Positions 27,592-36,244 of a stretch of 64,000 nt of DNA are shown here, piece by piece. The first letter of the stretch is position 1, and each line of letters begins with the position of its first letter. This DNA comes from Bacillus paralicheniformis. Lineage in GTDB: Bacteria > Bacillota > Bacilli > Bacillales > Bacillaceae. The stretch spans positions 186,001 to 250,000 of the forward strand of contig NZ_LBMN02000004.1 of assembly GCF_001042485.2 (NCBI RefSeq), read 5' to 3'. The notes under the pieces are model-generated. The model saw nothing but the letters and a program-made list of their open reading frames with translations. It made no database searches and was not told the origin of the DNA. The position numbers and the translations under genes are program-made.

Positions 27592-28530
27592 ATGAATAAA
27601 ATTCCGTTGAAAGAAGCAAGGACGGCCTTTCTGCTGAAAAAAACCCCTGCCAATAAAATAGGGTGGCGGGACAATGTGCTGGCCTATACATTTTTAGGTC
27701 CGTCCTTGCTGATTTTGTCAGTGTTTCTCGTGATTCCTTCGATTATGGCGGTTTACTACGCATTTACAGATTATTATTTGTTAACACCTGACCTGCGCAA
27801 GTTTGTCGGTTTTGACAACTTTATCAAATTGTTCAAAGACCCTATTTTCTTGAAAAGTTTGAGCAACACATTGAAATTTGTTGTCCTTGTGATTCCGTTG
27901 CAGATCGGGGCCGCTCTCGGGCTGGCCCTTCTGTTGAATAAAAAGCGCAAGGCCAATACGTTTTTCAAAGTCGCATACTTTAGCCCCGTCGTCATGTCGC
28001 TTGTTGTCATCTCCGTTTTGTGGCTGTACTTGCTGAATCCGAATGAAGGAATGATCAATAACGTACTGACGCATGTCGGTTTACCGCCACAGCCGTTTTT
28101 GACAAGTCCTGATCAGGCGATCTTTACAATTGTTTTCGTTTCAGTCTGGCAGGGAGCGGGATTTCAGATGCTGATTTTTTTAGCGGGCCTGCAAAACATT
28201 CCCGGAGATGTCTACGAGGCGGCGCAATTGGATGGTATGAATAAATGGCAGCGGTTTATTTATATTACATTGCCTTTGTTGAAACCGACGTCGATTTTTA
28301 TCTTTATTACAACGCTGATCAGTGCGTTTAAGCTCCTCGTGCAGCCAATGGTCATGACCCAGGGGGGACCGGTCAATTCAACGATGACAGTTGTCTATTA
28401 TATTTATCAAACGGGATTTACCGATCGGATGGTCGGCTATGCAAGTTCAATTGCGCTCTTGTTTGGCACGATAATTGGATTGGTGACGCTTGCGCAGCGC
28501 AAGCTGGTGAAGGAGGATGAAGGCGGATGA
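27592..28530 (+). CDS. Sugar ABC transporter permease 1 (MalF/MsmF type)
   Basis: A 312-residue inner membrane permease with six predicted helices and the EAA loop (YEAAQLDGMNKWQRFIYITLPLLKP) that docks the ATPase. It pairs with the next gene, with which it shares an ATGA overlap. It belongs to the carbohydrate-uptake CUT1 class, which imports oligosaccharides. An AGAAGGTGG site lies just before the start, 11 bases after the binding-protein gene. Confidence 0.9.
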   Translation: MNKIPLKEARTAFLLKKTPANKIGWRDNVLAYTFLGPSLLILSVFLVIPSIMAVYYAFTDYYLLTPDLRKFVGFDNFIKLFKDPIFLKSLSNTLKFVVLVIPLQIGAALGLALLLNKKRKANTFFKVAYFSPVVMSLVVISVLWLYLLNPNEGMINNVLTHVGLPPQPFLTSPDQAIFTIVFVSVWQGAGFQMLIFLAGLQNIPGDVYEAAQLDGMNKWQRFIYITLPLLKPTSIFIFITTLISAFKLLVQPMVMTQGGPVNSTMTVVYYIYQTGFTDRMVGYASSIALLFGTIIGLVTLAQRKLVKEDEGG

Positions 28531-29375
28531 GAAGGAAATTCGGGCCTTTAACGATACTGGAATATATATGCCTTGTTTTGCTGGCGGTTCTGTTTATATT
28601 TCCGCTGATATGGATGGTCGCTTCATCGATGAAACCGGAAGCCGATATTTACAACAATATCAGCAGCATTCAAGCGTTTCTCCCGTCTTTTCATCCGTCG
28701 GAATGGTTTCAATCCTACAGGGAAGTGCTGTCACGGTTTGATTTACTAATGTATATCGGTAACAGTCTGTTTTACGGTTTGTGTGTGGCAGCGGGAGCTG
28801 TCATTATCAACGGAATGGCGGGCTTCGCATTCGCCAAGCTGCAATTCACAGGTAAAAAAGTGCTGTTTACCATATTGCTGGCGCTTTTAATCGTGCCGAT
28901 GGAAACGATTTTAATCTCGCAGTTTACAATTGTTCATAAGCTCGGACTTGTTGATACGCGCCTTGCCGTGATTTTGCCGGCGCTTGCCGGGGCTTTCAAT
29001 ATTTATTTGTTCCGAAACTTTTTCATGGCGATCCCGGGGGAGATGATTGAGTCGGCCAAGCTTGACGGAGCCAACACATGGCAGATTTTCTGGCGGGTGA
29101 TGCTGCCGATGTCGAAACCGGCTGTTGCTACTGTGGGGACATTGGCTTTTATCGGCAGCTGGAATGACTATATTTGGCCGCTGATGGTTTTGACGGATAA
29201 GTCGAAATTTCCGATCCAGGTGGCGATTACAGCCATCAACAGCACCGAGCCGGTTTATACGAACCAGGTAATGGCTGTCTTGACGATTTCCACGATTCCG
29301 CTGATTCTCATCTACATTGTAGCCCAACGCTACATTTTAGATGGCCTCGGCGGTTCAGGGACAGGCATCAAATAG
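28527..29375 (+). CDS. Sugar ABC transporter permease 2 (MalG/MsmG type)
   Basis: A 282-residue permease with six helices and the EAA motif (ESAKLDGANTWQIFWRVMLPMSKP) near residue 175. It forms the heterodimeric channel with the preceding permease. Translation is coupled by the 4-bp ATGA overlap. It lacks an ATPase partner in the operon, as is usual for MsmX-dependent Bacillus importers. Confidence 0.9.
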   Translation: MRRKFGPLTILEYICLVLLAVLFIFPLIWMVASSMKPEADIYNNISSIQAFLPSFHPSEWFQSYREVLSRFDLLMYIGNSLFYGLCVAAGAVIINGMAGFAFAKLQFTGKKVLFTILLALLIVPMETILISQFTIVHKLGLVDTRLAVILPALAGAFNIYLFRNFFMAIPGEMIESAKLDGANTWQIFWRVMLPMSKPAVATVGTLAFIGSWNDYIWPLMVLTDKSKFPIQVAITAINSTEPVYTNQVMAVLTISTIPLILIYIVAQRYILDGLGGSGTGIK

Positions 29376-29409
29376 ATACATCCAAATCGGGTTAAAGGAG
29401 CAAATGAAA

Positions 29410-30645
29410 ATGAAAAGCTCAAACAGTCTGTATTGGAAACTAAGCGCTTATTTTTTCTTTTTCTTTTTTACTTGGTCTTCCAGCTATTCTTTATTTGCGA
29501 TTTGGTTAGGGCAAGAAATCAATTTGAACGGGTCCGCGACAGGCATTATCTTTTCTGTAAACGCTATCTTTACTTTGTGCATGCAGCCTTTGTACGGTTT
29601 TATCTCTGATAAGCTCGGTCTGAAGAAAAACATATTATTTATGATCAGTTTGCTTCTCGTATTTACGGGTCCCTTTTATATTTTCGTCTACGGACCGCTT
29701 TTGCAATACAATGTCTTTCTCGGGGCTATCGTCGGCGGAATTTATTTGGGAACTGCTTTTCTCGCCGGAATCGGCGCGATTGAAACCTTTATTGAAAAGG
29801 TCAGCCGCAAATATCACTTTGAATATGGAAGAACAAGGATGTGGGGATCCCTCGGCTGGGCTGCGGCGACATTTTTTGCAGGTCAGCTGTTCAATATCGA
29901 CCCGAATATCAACTTCTGGGTTGCTTCCGTTTCAGCAGTCATATTGGTAGCCATTATTGTTTCCGTAAAAATTGAGATGACAGATTATGAAAAGGAAAGG
30001 GCAGACTCGGTCGGATTAAAAGACGTGGGAGGGCTTTTTCTCTTAAAAGATTTCTGGTTTTTGATGTTGTACGTGATCGGCGTAACTTGCGTATACGGCG
30101 TCTATGACCAGCAGTTCCCGCTTTACTACGCTTCCTTATTTCCGACTCCGGCTCTGGGGAACCAAATATTTGGATACCTTAACTCATTCCAAGTATTCAT
30201 TGAAGCGGGCATGATGTTTCTTGCGCCTTTCATCGTCAATAAGCTTGGTCCTAAAAAAAGTTTGATTTTAGCGGGGCTGTTAATGGCTTTCCGCATTATC
30301 GGCTCCGGACTTGTCAGCGGACCGGTCGGAATTTCATCGATGAAACTCATTCATGCTGTAGAATTGCCGATTATGCTGATTGCGGTGTTTAAATATTTGG
30401 CGACTAATTTTGATAATCGTCTTTCATCCGTACTTTATCTTGTCGGCTTTCAATTCGCATCCCAGGTAGGCACGTCGATTTTTTCGCCGCTTGCGGGAGG
30501 CTTATACGACAGCATCGGATTTCGCCAAACTTATCTCATCATGGGAGCAATGGTCCTTTGTTTCACCATTATTTCGATTTTTACCTTGCTAGACTCAAAG
30601 AAAGACGTTGAATTTGCTCAAAGTCTACAAAGAAAGCATATATAG
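29410..30645 (+). CDS. Oligosaccharide:H+ symporter, LacY/CscB-like MFS permease
   Basis: About 411 residues with 12 predicted helices, fitting the small oligosaccharide:proton symporter family that includes LacY and the sucrose permease CscB. Landmarks are FFFFTWSSSYSLFAIWL in helix 1, the loop PLYGFISDKLGLKKN after helix 2, and FEYGRTRMWGSLGWA in the middle. It gives the operon a second, proton-driven route for the same or a related sugar. The ATG at 29410 has ideal spacing (9 bases) from AAAGGAG; ATG 29404 is too close. The GH32 hydrolase gene follows immediately. Confidence 0.8.
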   Translation: MKSSNSLYWKLSAYFFFFFFTWSSSYSLFAIWLGQEINLNGSATGIIFSVNAIFTLCMQPLYGFISDKLGLKKNILFMISLLLVFTGPFYIFVYGPLLQYNVFLGAIVGGIYLGTAFLAGIGAIETFIEKVSRKYHFEYGRTRMWGSLGWAAATFFAGQLFNIDPNINFWVASVSAVILVAIIVSVKIEMTDYEKERADSVGLKDVGGLFLLKDFWFLMLYVIGVTCVYGVYDQQFPLYYASLFPTPALGNQIFGYLNSFQVFIEAGMMFLAPFIVNKLGPKKSLILAGLLMAFRIIGSGLVSGPVGISSMKLIHAVELPIMLIAVFKYLATNFDNRLSSVLYLVGFQFASQVGTSIFSPLAGGLYDSIGFRQTYLIMGAMVLCFTIISIFTLLDSKKDVEFAQSLQRKHI

Positions 30646-30659
30646 AAAGGGTGTCACAG

Positions 30660-32138
30660 ATGAATAGAATTCACCAGGCAGAAGAAGCATTGAAGAAAGC
30701 CGGAAAAAAAGTGAATCACCGATACCGAATGGGCTATCACATGATGCCCCGGGCAAACTGGATAAATGATCCAAACGGACTGATTCAATATAAAGGGGAG
30801 TATCATGTCTTTTATCAACATCATCCGTATGATGAGAATTGGGGGCCGATGCATTGGGGCCATTTGAAGAGCAGGGATCTTATTCACTGGGAACACTTGC
30901 CGATCGCTTTAGCCCCTGGCGATGCATTTGATGGGAGCGGCTGCTTCTCAGGAAGCGCAGTCGAATATAACGGCGACCTTGCTTTAATTTATACAGGGCA
31001 TAATATGATAGATGAAGAGAAAGACGATTTCTATCAAAATCAGAATATAGCAGTCAGCAAAGATGGTATCACCTTTGAAAAACTGAAAGAAAACCCTGTC
31101 ATCGCAGAGCCGCCGGAAGACAGCTCCCGCCACTTTCGCGATCCGAAAGTATGGAGGCATGGTGAGACCTGGTATATGGTGATCGGAAACGCCTCAAAAG
31201 AAAATGTCGGTCGGGTCATTTTATATCGCTCGCCTAACTTTGTAGATTGGGAATATGCAGGCGTCCTCGCCCAAAGCGACGGAAATCTCGGCTTTATGTG
31301 GGAATGTCCGGATTTCTTTGAATTAGACGGCAAACACATTTTGCTGATTTCTCCTCAGGGTATAGAGGCGGATGGTGATTCATATCAGAATCTGTATCAA
31401 ACAGGCTATTTGATTGGAGATTATGATGAAGACACGAATGAGTTTGTACATGGCTCCTTTAAGGAATTGGACCATGGCCATGACTTTTATGCCGTGCAAA
31501 CTTTGTTGGATGACAAAGGGCGCAGAATTGCGATTGGCTGGATGGATATGTGGGAGTCAGAGATGCCGACGAAAGCGGACGGATGGTGCGGGGCTTTAAC
31601 TTTGCCGCGTGAATTGACGTTGAAGGATGATCACAAAATTTTAATGAATCCGGTTGAGGAGACTCAATTACTTCGTGAATCGGAACATCATGAATGTGCC
31701 AATCAATCGATTTCCGGCAGCTATTTGATAAAGACAGCCGAAAAGCTTCTTGAAGTGGTGGCCGTTTTTGATTTGACAATTTGCAGTGCCGAAACGGTTG
31801 GCTTAAAGATTCGGGGGATTGGTCAGGAAGAGACAATCATCCAGTACAGCTTGGCTGATCAAAAGCTGACGCTCGACTGTTCAAAGTCCGGCAAAGCGCG
31901 GGACGGTGTGAGAAACGTACGGCTTGAAGCGGAGGAGAAGCTCACCTTGCATCTGTTTCTTGACAGATCGTCTATTGAAGTATTTGCAAACCATGGTGAA
32001 GCGACAATGACCAGCCGCATATATCCCAAAGAAGGAAGAGCCGGGATTGAGCTGTTTTCTGAGAAAGGCAATGTACGGGTCGAAGAGTTCACTTACTGGA
32101 CGCTGAAAGATATTTGGAAAGGCGATGAAGCTAAATGA
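30660..32138 (+). CDS. GH32 cytoplasmic sucrose / fructan hydrolase
   Basis: A 492-residue family 32 glycosidase without signal peptide, so intracellular. The three catalytic motifs are clear: the nucleophile Asp in WINDPNG, the transition-state Asp in FRDPKV, and the acid/base Glu in WECPDFF. A C-terminal beta-sandwich follows (SSIEVFANHGEATMTSR). With a CscB-like symporter it would cleave unphosphorylated sucrose; short fructo-oligosaccharides imported by the ABC transporter are also likely substrates. Sucrose-6-phosphate is possible but no PTS gene is here. The start at 30660 follows AGAAAGGG. Its stop overlaps the start of a truncated fructokinase frame. Confidence 0.9.
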   Translation: MNRIHQAEEALKKAGKKVNHRYRMGYHMMPRANWINDPNGLIQYKGEYHVFYQHHPYDENWGPMHWGHLKSRDLIHWEHLPIALAPGDAFDGSGCFSGSAVEYNGDLALIYTGHNMIDEEKDDFYQNQNIAVSKDGITFEKLKENPVIAEPPEDSSRHFRDPKVWRHGETWYMVIGNASKENVGRVILYRSPNFVDWEYAGVLAQSDGNLGFMWECPDFFELDGKHILLISPQGIEADGDSYQNLYQTGYLIGDYDEDTNEFVHGSFKELDHGHDFYAVQTLLDDKGRRIAIGWMDMWESEMPTKADGWCGALTLPRELTLKDDHKILMNPVEETQLLRESEHHECANQSISGSYLIKTAEKLLEVVAVFDLTICSAETVGLKIRGIGQEETIIQYSLADQKLTLDCSKSGKARDGVRNVRLEAEEKLTLHLFLDRSSIEVFANHGEATMTSRIYPKEGRAGIELFSEKGNVRVEEFTYWTLKDIWKGDEAK

Positions 32139-32215
32139 GCAGAATATTTTGCATCGGTGAGACGTTAATCGGCTTTATGCCGAAACATGTTCTGATTTCG
32201 GCAAAGCGCAGATAA
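32135..32215 (+). pseudogene. 5' stump of a fructokinase (PfkB family) gene
   Basis: An ATGA overlap with the GH32 stop opens a 26-codon frame beginning MSRIFCIGETLIGFMPKH, the usual N-terminus of PfkB-type fructokinases (compare CIGExLIDF). It then runs out into LISAKRR and a stop. The rest of a gene of about 320 codons is missing, and the operon terminator follows at once. The native gene would have phosphorylated the fructose released by the hydrolase. Confidence 0.7.
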
Positions 32216-32231
32216 AGATTGATCTGACAAA

Positions 32232-32264
32232 AAAGCGGCTGTCGTGTCTTGCAGCCGCTTTTCG
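32232..32264 (+). terminator. Bidirectional terminator between the GH32 operon and pepT
   Basis: GCGGCTG (32235-32241) pairs with CAGCCGC (32252-32258), with T runs on both strands. Confidence 0.85.
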
Positions 32265-32275
32265 CTTTTTTCGTA

Positions 32276-33508
32276 TTACGCTCTTTCTTCAAACAGCTTC
32301 ACAATTTCCACGATGACATTGGCGGCTTTTACCATATTGTCGGCGGAAATATACTCGTATTTTCCGTGAAAGTTTTCCCCGCCTGTAAAAATGTTCGGAC
32401 AAGGAAGCCCCATGTATGAGAGCTGGGAGCCGTCTGTACCGCCGCGGATCGGTTTCACAACCGGCTCGATGTCCAGATTTTTCATTGCTTCATAGGCAAT
32501 GTCGACAATCTCTTTGACCGGTTCGATTTTTTCCCTCATGTTGTAATATTGATCATTCATGTCTACTGTGATGCTGTTTTCGCCGTATTTGGCTTTAAGG
32601 TCGTTTGCGATTTGTTGGACGTTGGCTTTTCTCTCGTTAAATCGGTCTCTGTCAAAATCCCTGATGATATAGGAGAGAGTGGTTTCAGAGACATCGCCCT
32701 TGATCGAAAGCAGATGGTAGAAGCCTTCATAACCTTCAGTAAATTCAGGGGCTTCGTTTGCCGGAAGTCCGGCGTGAAACTGCATCGCGATTTTGGCGGC
32801 ATTGACCATTTTTCCTTTTGCTGTGCCGGGGTGGACGTTCGTTCCTTTACAAGTGATTTTCGCGGCTGCAGCATTGAAGCTTTCGTACTGCAGTTCGCCG
32901 AGCGGTCCGCCGTCAACCGTATACGCGAATGTGGCGTTGAACGCCTCTACGTCAAACTTGTGGGGCCCTCTGCCGATCTCTTCATCAGGCGTAAAAGCGA
33001 CTCTGATCTTCCCGTGTTTGATTTCGGGGTGCGCAATTAAATATTCGATTGCCGTCATGATTTCAGAGATTCCCGCTTTATTATCGGCGCCGAGCAAAGT
33101 CGTTCCGTCGGTAGTGATCAATGTATGTCCCGCATAATCTGCAAGCTCGGGAAATTCCTTGGGCGATAAGACGACATTGAGAGATTCATTCAGCACAATG
33201 TCCTTTCCGTCGTATTGTTCGATAACCTGCGGATTGACGTTCTTTCCGGTAAAATCTGTTGCTGTATCCACATGAGCCAGGAAGCCGATCGTCGGCACCT
33301 CTTTTTCCGTATTCGAAGGAAGCGTCGCCATCACATAGCCGTTTTCATCGATTGTGACGTCCTTCATGCCGATCTCTTTCAGCTCTTCAACAAGCATATT
33401 GGCAAGCGTCAGCTGCCCGGGAGTGGAAGGCGTCGTCTGACTGTTTTCATTTGACTGCGTATCCACTTTCGCATAAGAAATGAGACGTTCAATCAGTTTG
33501 TTCTTCAT
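32276..33508 (-). CDS. pepT: PepT, tripeptide aminopeptidase (M20 zinc peptidase)
   Basis: A 410-residue M20 metallopeptidase, the length of B. subtilis PepT. It removes the N-terminal residue of tripeptides in the cytoplasm. Metal ligands and catalytic residues are visible: His and Asp in LAHVDTATD, bridging Asp in LLGADNKAG, the general base in DEEIGRG, Asp in TVDGGPLG and His in FHGKYEY. The ATG at 33508 gives the standard MKNKLIERL start and follows AAGGA; the ORF can be extended by 46 codons upstream but without a ribosome site or family similarity. Confidence 0.93.
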   Translation of the reverse strand: MKNKLIERLISYAKVDTQSNENSQTTPSTPGQLTLANMLVEELKEIGMKDVTIDENGYVMATLPSNTEKEVPTIGFLAHVDTATDFTGKNVNPQVIEQYDGKDIVLNESLNVVLSPKEFPELADYAGHTLITTDGTTLLGADNKAGISEIMTAIEYLIAHPEIKHGKIRVAFTPDEEIGRGPHKFDVEAFNATFAYTVDGGPLGELQYESFNAAAAKITCKGTNVHPGTAKGKMVNAAKIAMQFHAGLPANEAPEFTEGYEGFYHLLSIKGDVSETTLSYIIRDFDRDRFNERKANVQQIANDLKAKYGENSITVDMNDQYYNMREKIEPVKEIVDIAYEAMKNLDIEPVVKPIRGGTDGSQLSYMGLPCPNIFTGGENFHGKYEYISADNMVKAANVIVEIVKLFEERA

Positions 33509-33647
33509 GTTTCCTTCATCTCCAATTGTTGGTTTTATGTTTATCTTATCATTCATGGCGGGCGGATCGAAAACTTTTATTCCTGTATAGGAAAATTTAG
33601 TATAATATAGTTCTAAAGGATCATCACAATTGTAAGGGAGTATCACA

Positions 33648-34061
33648 ATGGCTAAAGGTTATACAAATGAAGGAACAAAATGGGAGTTTGCACATTCTTT
33701 CTGGCTTGTGTTCACATGGGTTCCTTTTGGATTTTTAAGCTGGTTTGCATTTATTTATATCGCAGCGCGAACGAAACAAAGAAAATGGTTATTTGCCGGG
33801 ATCGGATATGCAGCGGCTGTTTTATTCGCTGCTTTTACAGCCAGAACGTTCCTTTTCGATTTGGCTATGAAAGCCTTGCTTATCGTTTGGATCATCTCAA
33901 TCATTCATGCTTTCAAAACAAGGGCCGAATATTTGGTTCGGCTTGAAGCCGTCTATCGAATCAAACGATCAAGTATGAATGAACTGAGGGAAGAGCTTAA
34001 ATATGAACAGGAACCGCACGGCCAAACCGGAACTTCTAAAGTGACGCTGACAAAGAAATAA
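33648..34061 (+). CDS. Conserved small membrane protein of unknown function
   Basis: A 137-residue protein with about four hydrophobic segments: [60 protein letters not shown] charged cytoplasmic tail follows ([20 protein letters not shown]). I recognise no named family. A GTAAGGGAG site precedes the ATG, a TATAAT at 33601-33606 is a plausible -10 box, and a strong terminator follows. It is transcribed alone, divergent from pepT. Confidence 0.8.
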   Translation: MAKGYTNEGTKWEFAHSFWLVFTWVPFGFLSWFAFIYIAARTKQRKWLFAGIGYAAAVLFAAFTARTFLFDLAMKALLIVWIISIIHAFKTRAEYLVRLEAVYRIKRSSMNELREELKYEQEPHGQTGTSKVTLTKK

Positions 34062-34066
34062 ATAGA

Positions 34067-34100
34067 ATCCGCTATTTTTGATGAAATAGCGGATTTTTTT
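34067..34100 (+). terminator. Terminator after the small membrane protein gene
   Basis: ATCCGCTATTT (34067-34077) pairs perfectly with AAATAGCGGAT (34084-34094), then T6. Confidence 0.9.
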
Positions 34101-34177
34101 AATGCAGAGAAAAAATTCCGTCCTTTTGAAACTTTTCTCATCCATTCTCTTCTCTAATGTTTGAAGGAGGCGCAGCA

Positions 34178-34726
34178 GTGAAGCAAATCAGATTAGTTAA
34201 GAAAGCTGTCGCAGGCAATGCCAAAGCTTTTGAAATGCTGTTTCAAAAGCACAGCGATCAGCTTTACAGAACAGCTTACATATATGTGCGAAATAAGGAG
34301 GACGCGTTAGATATCGTACAGGAGACGGCGTACAAGGCATTTTTATCGATTGCCCAGCTGAGGAATCCCGAATACTTTTTGACATGGCTGACGAAAATCC
34401 TCATTCATCATGCATATGCCTTATTAGACAAGAAAAAGAAAGTGGTTTTAATGGACAGGCCGCTGCAGGATGAAGGCCAGGAGCAGGAGATGGATGCGGA
34501 CGACAGAATGGGGATGCTTGAAGCCGTTCAGCGGTTGCGAAAAGAATATCAAACCGCCATCATTCTATTTTATTATCACGACCTGCCGATACATGATATC
34601 GCCGAGGTGATGAATGCTCCTGAAGGAACCGTTAAGACCTATTTGAAAAGAGCGAAGTTTGAATTAAAACAACTACTGACTGGGGGAGAAGACGCATGGA
34701 CAAACAATGGTTCAAAAACGAAGTAA
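34178..34726 (+). CDS. ECF-type RNA polymerase sigma factor
   Basis: A 182-residue sigma-70 of the extracytoplasmic-function class: region 2 (FEMLFQKHSDQLYRTAYIYVRNKEDALDIVQETAYKAF) binds core and the -10 element, and region 4 (LRKEYQTAIILFYYHDLPIHDIAEVMNAPEGTVKTYLKRAK) binds the -35 element. The GTG at 34178 follows an ideal GAAGGAGG site, while the ATG at 34157 lies upstream of that site. The partner gene downstream overlaps by 31 bp and encodes a membrane anti-sigma candidate. TGAAAC at 34127-34132 upstream resembles an ECF -35 box and suggests autoregulation, but the -10 is poor. The stimulus is unknown. Confidence 0.88.
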   Translation: MKQIRLVKKAVAGNAKAFEMLFQKHSDQLYRTAYIYVRNKEDALDIVQETAYKAFLSIAQLRNPEYFLTWLTKILIHHAYALLDKKKKVVLMDRPLQDEGQEQEMDADDRMGMLEAVQRLRKEYQTAIILFYYHDLPIHDIAEVMNAPEGTVKTYLKRAKFELKQLLTGGEDAWTNNGSKTK

Positions 34727-36087
34727 ACAAGATCAATGTTCCTACAAAAGAAATCCGCGAATCAATCGATAAAGGCATCAATCGGGCCAAGCGGGAAAAA
34801 AGGTTTCGGCCGAAGCACGCCGTGAAACGAACCATTTTTGTTTCAGGCGCGGCCGCTGTGCTCCTTCTCGGCAGCGGCTTCGTTTCCCCAGCGATGCAAA
34901 GCGTGTTGGCTGACGTCCCGCTGTTTGGGAAAGCGTATCAACAATTCCATGACTATGTCGGTCAAAACTTGGTGGCGGGCCAGCTTGTCACTGAACTGAA
35001 CGAGAAAGCGTCCAGCAACAACATAGACGTGACGGCGACAAGCGTTTATTTTGACGGCGGAATCATCGGTATGACGTTTAAGGTGAAAAGTGATACAAGA
35101 AAAGATTTGGATGATGGAGCGAGAATGATTCATTTCACATTATTTAATGGCGAGCGCAAATGGGCGATCGCTTCTCAAGGAGACATAAAGAAAACAGAGG
35201 ATGGCTATACCGGCTACATTCAAATGGGCTATCCAGATAAACATATTCCCGATAAACTGACACTCCCGGTTACGATCACAGATATTAACGGAATCAGAGG
35301 GAAATGGAAGTTCGACATTCCGGTTGATAAACTGCCGTATAAAACGCTCCACGTAACCAAAAACAATACACAATCGGCTGATGGCCATAAGCTCGCCGTA
35401 AAAACGGTAATTCTCGGAAAAGAATCGACTGTCATCGACTATGAAGTATCCAATTCAGAGGAACATCCAAACGATCGTACATCAATTATAAAAGTGACCG
35501 ATGATAAAGGAAACGAAATCCCTTATTTGAGTGGCGGGCAGAGGACGACAGACAGTACAAAGAAAGGAAACAAGGTTCGTCACGAAGAAAGGCTGATCCT
35601 TGAAAAAGTGAATAAAGGAACAAAATACCTCAAGATTGAGGCGAGCAGCAGTATGGGCGATTCCGAAAAAACGCTGCCACTCACAAAAACGCCCGCCGTG
35701 CTGAGCGCTGACCGTCATGATTTCCAAATTGCCGTTGATCAGGTGAAACAAAACGGCAGCAAACTGTCTGTCGACTATCATTTGAAACATGTCGATCAAT
35801 CTAAGATCGATATGGACAGCATGCAAAATTTTTTAGAAACGATGTCGCTGGTTGATTCGGCTTATAAAGGCTTTGACGAGGCGCCGGAGGGACACAGCGT
35901 AAAAGGTAATTTTACAAAAGTGCTAGATCCTGAAAAACTTCGATTCCGTTCAGACTTTACGTTAGATGGTGAATTTGGAGCGAAAAACTTCAGTCTTGGC
36001 CAATATTCGCTTGATGTCGAGTTTGGTTATTTAAGTGCATTTTATTCCACGCCGTTCAAGCCGATCAAAGTGCAATTGCCACAGTAA
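34696..36087 (+). CDS. Probable membrane anti-sigma factor (DUF4179-type)
   Basis: A 463-residue single-pass membrane protein. About 45 cytoplasmic N-terminal residues, basic and able to hold a sigma factor, precede one helix (TIFVSGAAAVLLLGSGFVSP). A large extracytoplasmic domain with the DUF4179 pattern follows (SVLADVPLFGKAYQQFHDY), and the last third looks like DUF5643. This architecture and the 31-bp overlap with the ECF sigma gene point to its cognate anti-sigma factor, which would release the sigma factor on an envelope signal. Family names are from memory. Confidence 0.8.
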   Translation: MDKQWFKNEVNKINVPTKEIRESIDKGINRAKREKRFRPKHAVKRTIFVSGAAAVLLLGSGFVSPAMQSVLADVPLFGKAYQQFHDYVGQNLVAGQLVTELNEKASSNNIDVTATSVYFDGGIIGMTFKVKSDTRKDLDDGARMIHFTLFNGERKWAIASQGDIKKTEDGYTGYIQMGYPDKHIPDKLTLPVTITDINGIRGKWKFDIPVDKLPYKTLHVTKNNTQSADGHKLAVKTVILGKESTVIDYEVSNSEEHPNDRTSIIKVTDDKGNEIPYLSGGQRTTDSTKKGNKVRHEERLILEKVNKGTKYLKIEASSSMGDSEKTLPLTKTPAVLSADRHDFQIAVDQVKQNGSKLSVDYHLKHVDQSKIDMDSMQNFLETMSLVDSAYKGFDEAPEGHSVKGNFTKVLDPEKLRFRSDFTLDGEFGAKNFSLGQYSLDVEFGYLSAFYSTPFKPIKVQLPQ

Positions 36088-36093
36088 AATATA

Positions 36094-36124
36094 AGACCCG
36101 CTGTTTCAGTGAAACGGCGGGTTG
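36094..36124 (+). terminator. Hairpin after the sigma/anti-sigma operon
   Basis: ACCCGC and GCGGGT pair, continued by TTTCA/TGAAA, but the T tail is short, so termination may be partial. Confidence 0.55.
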
Positions 36125-36188
36125 TCTGCTTTGATGGCCTCCCAACCTGAAAAATTTCCTCTCCCAAAGGAAAAAATATGCACCGAAA

Positions 36189-36202
36189 AGAAAGCGTTTT
36201 CA
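36189..36202 (+). promoter_or_regulatory. cre-like site upstream of the second PTS operon
   Basis: AGAAAGCGTTTTCA differs from the cre consensus only at its first base and lies about 45 bases before the EIIC start. Confidence 0.6.
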
Positions 36203-36244
36203 TTGTAAAGTAAAAGCAAACCACCAAAAAAAGGGGGAGAGTAA

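Noticed and set aside
33509-33646. N-terminal extension of PepT by 46 codons
   Set aside because: No ribosome site; the ATG at 33508 gives the standard PepT N-terminus and length.
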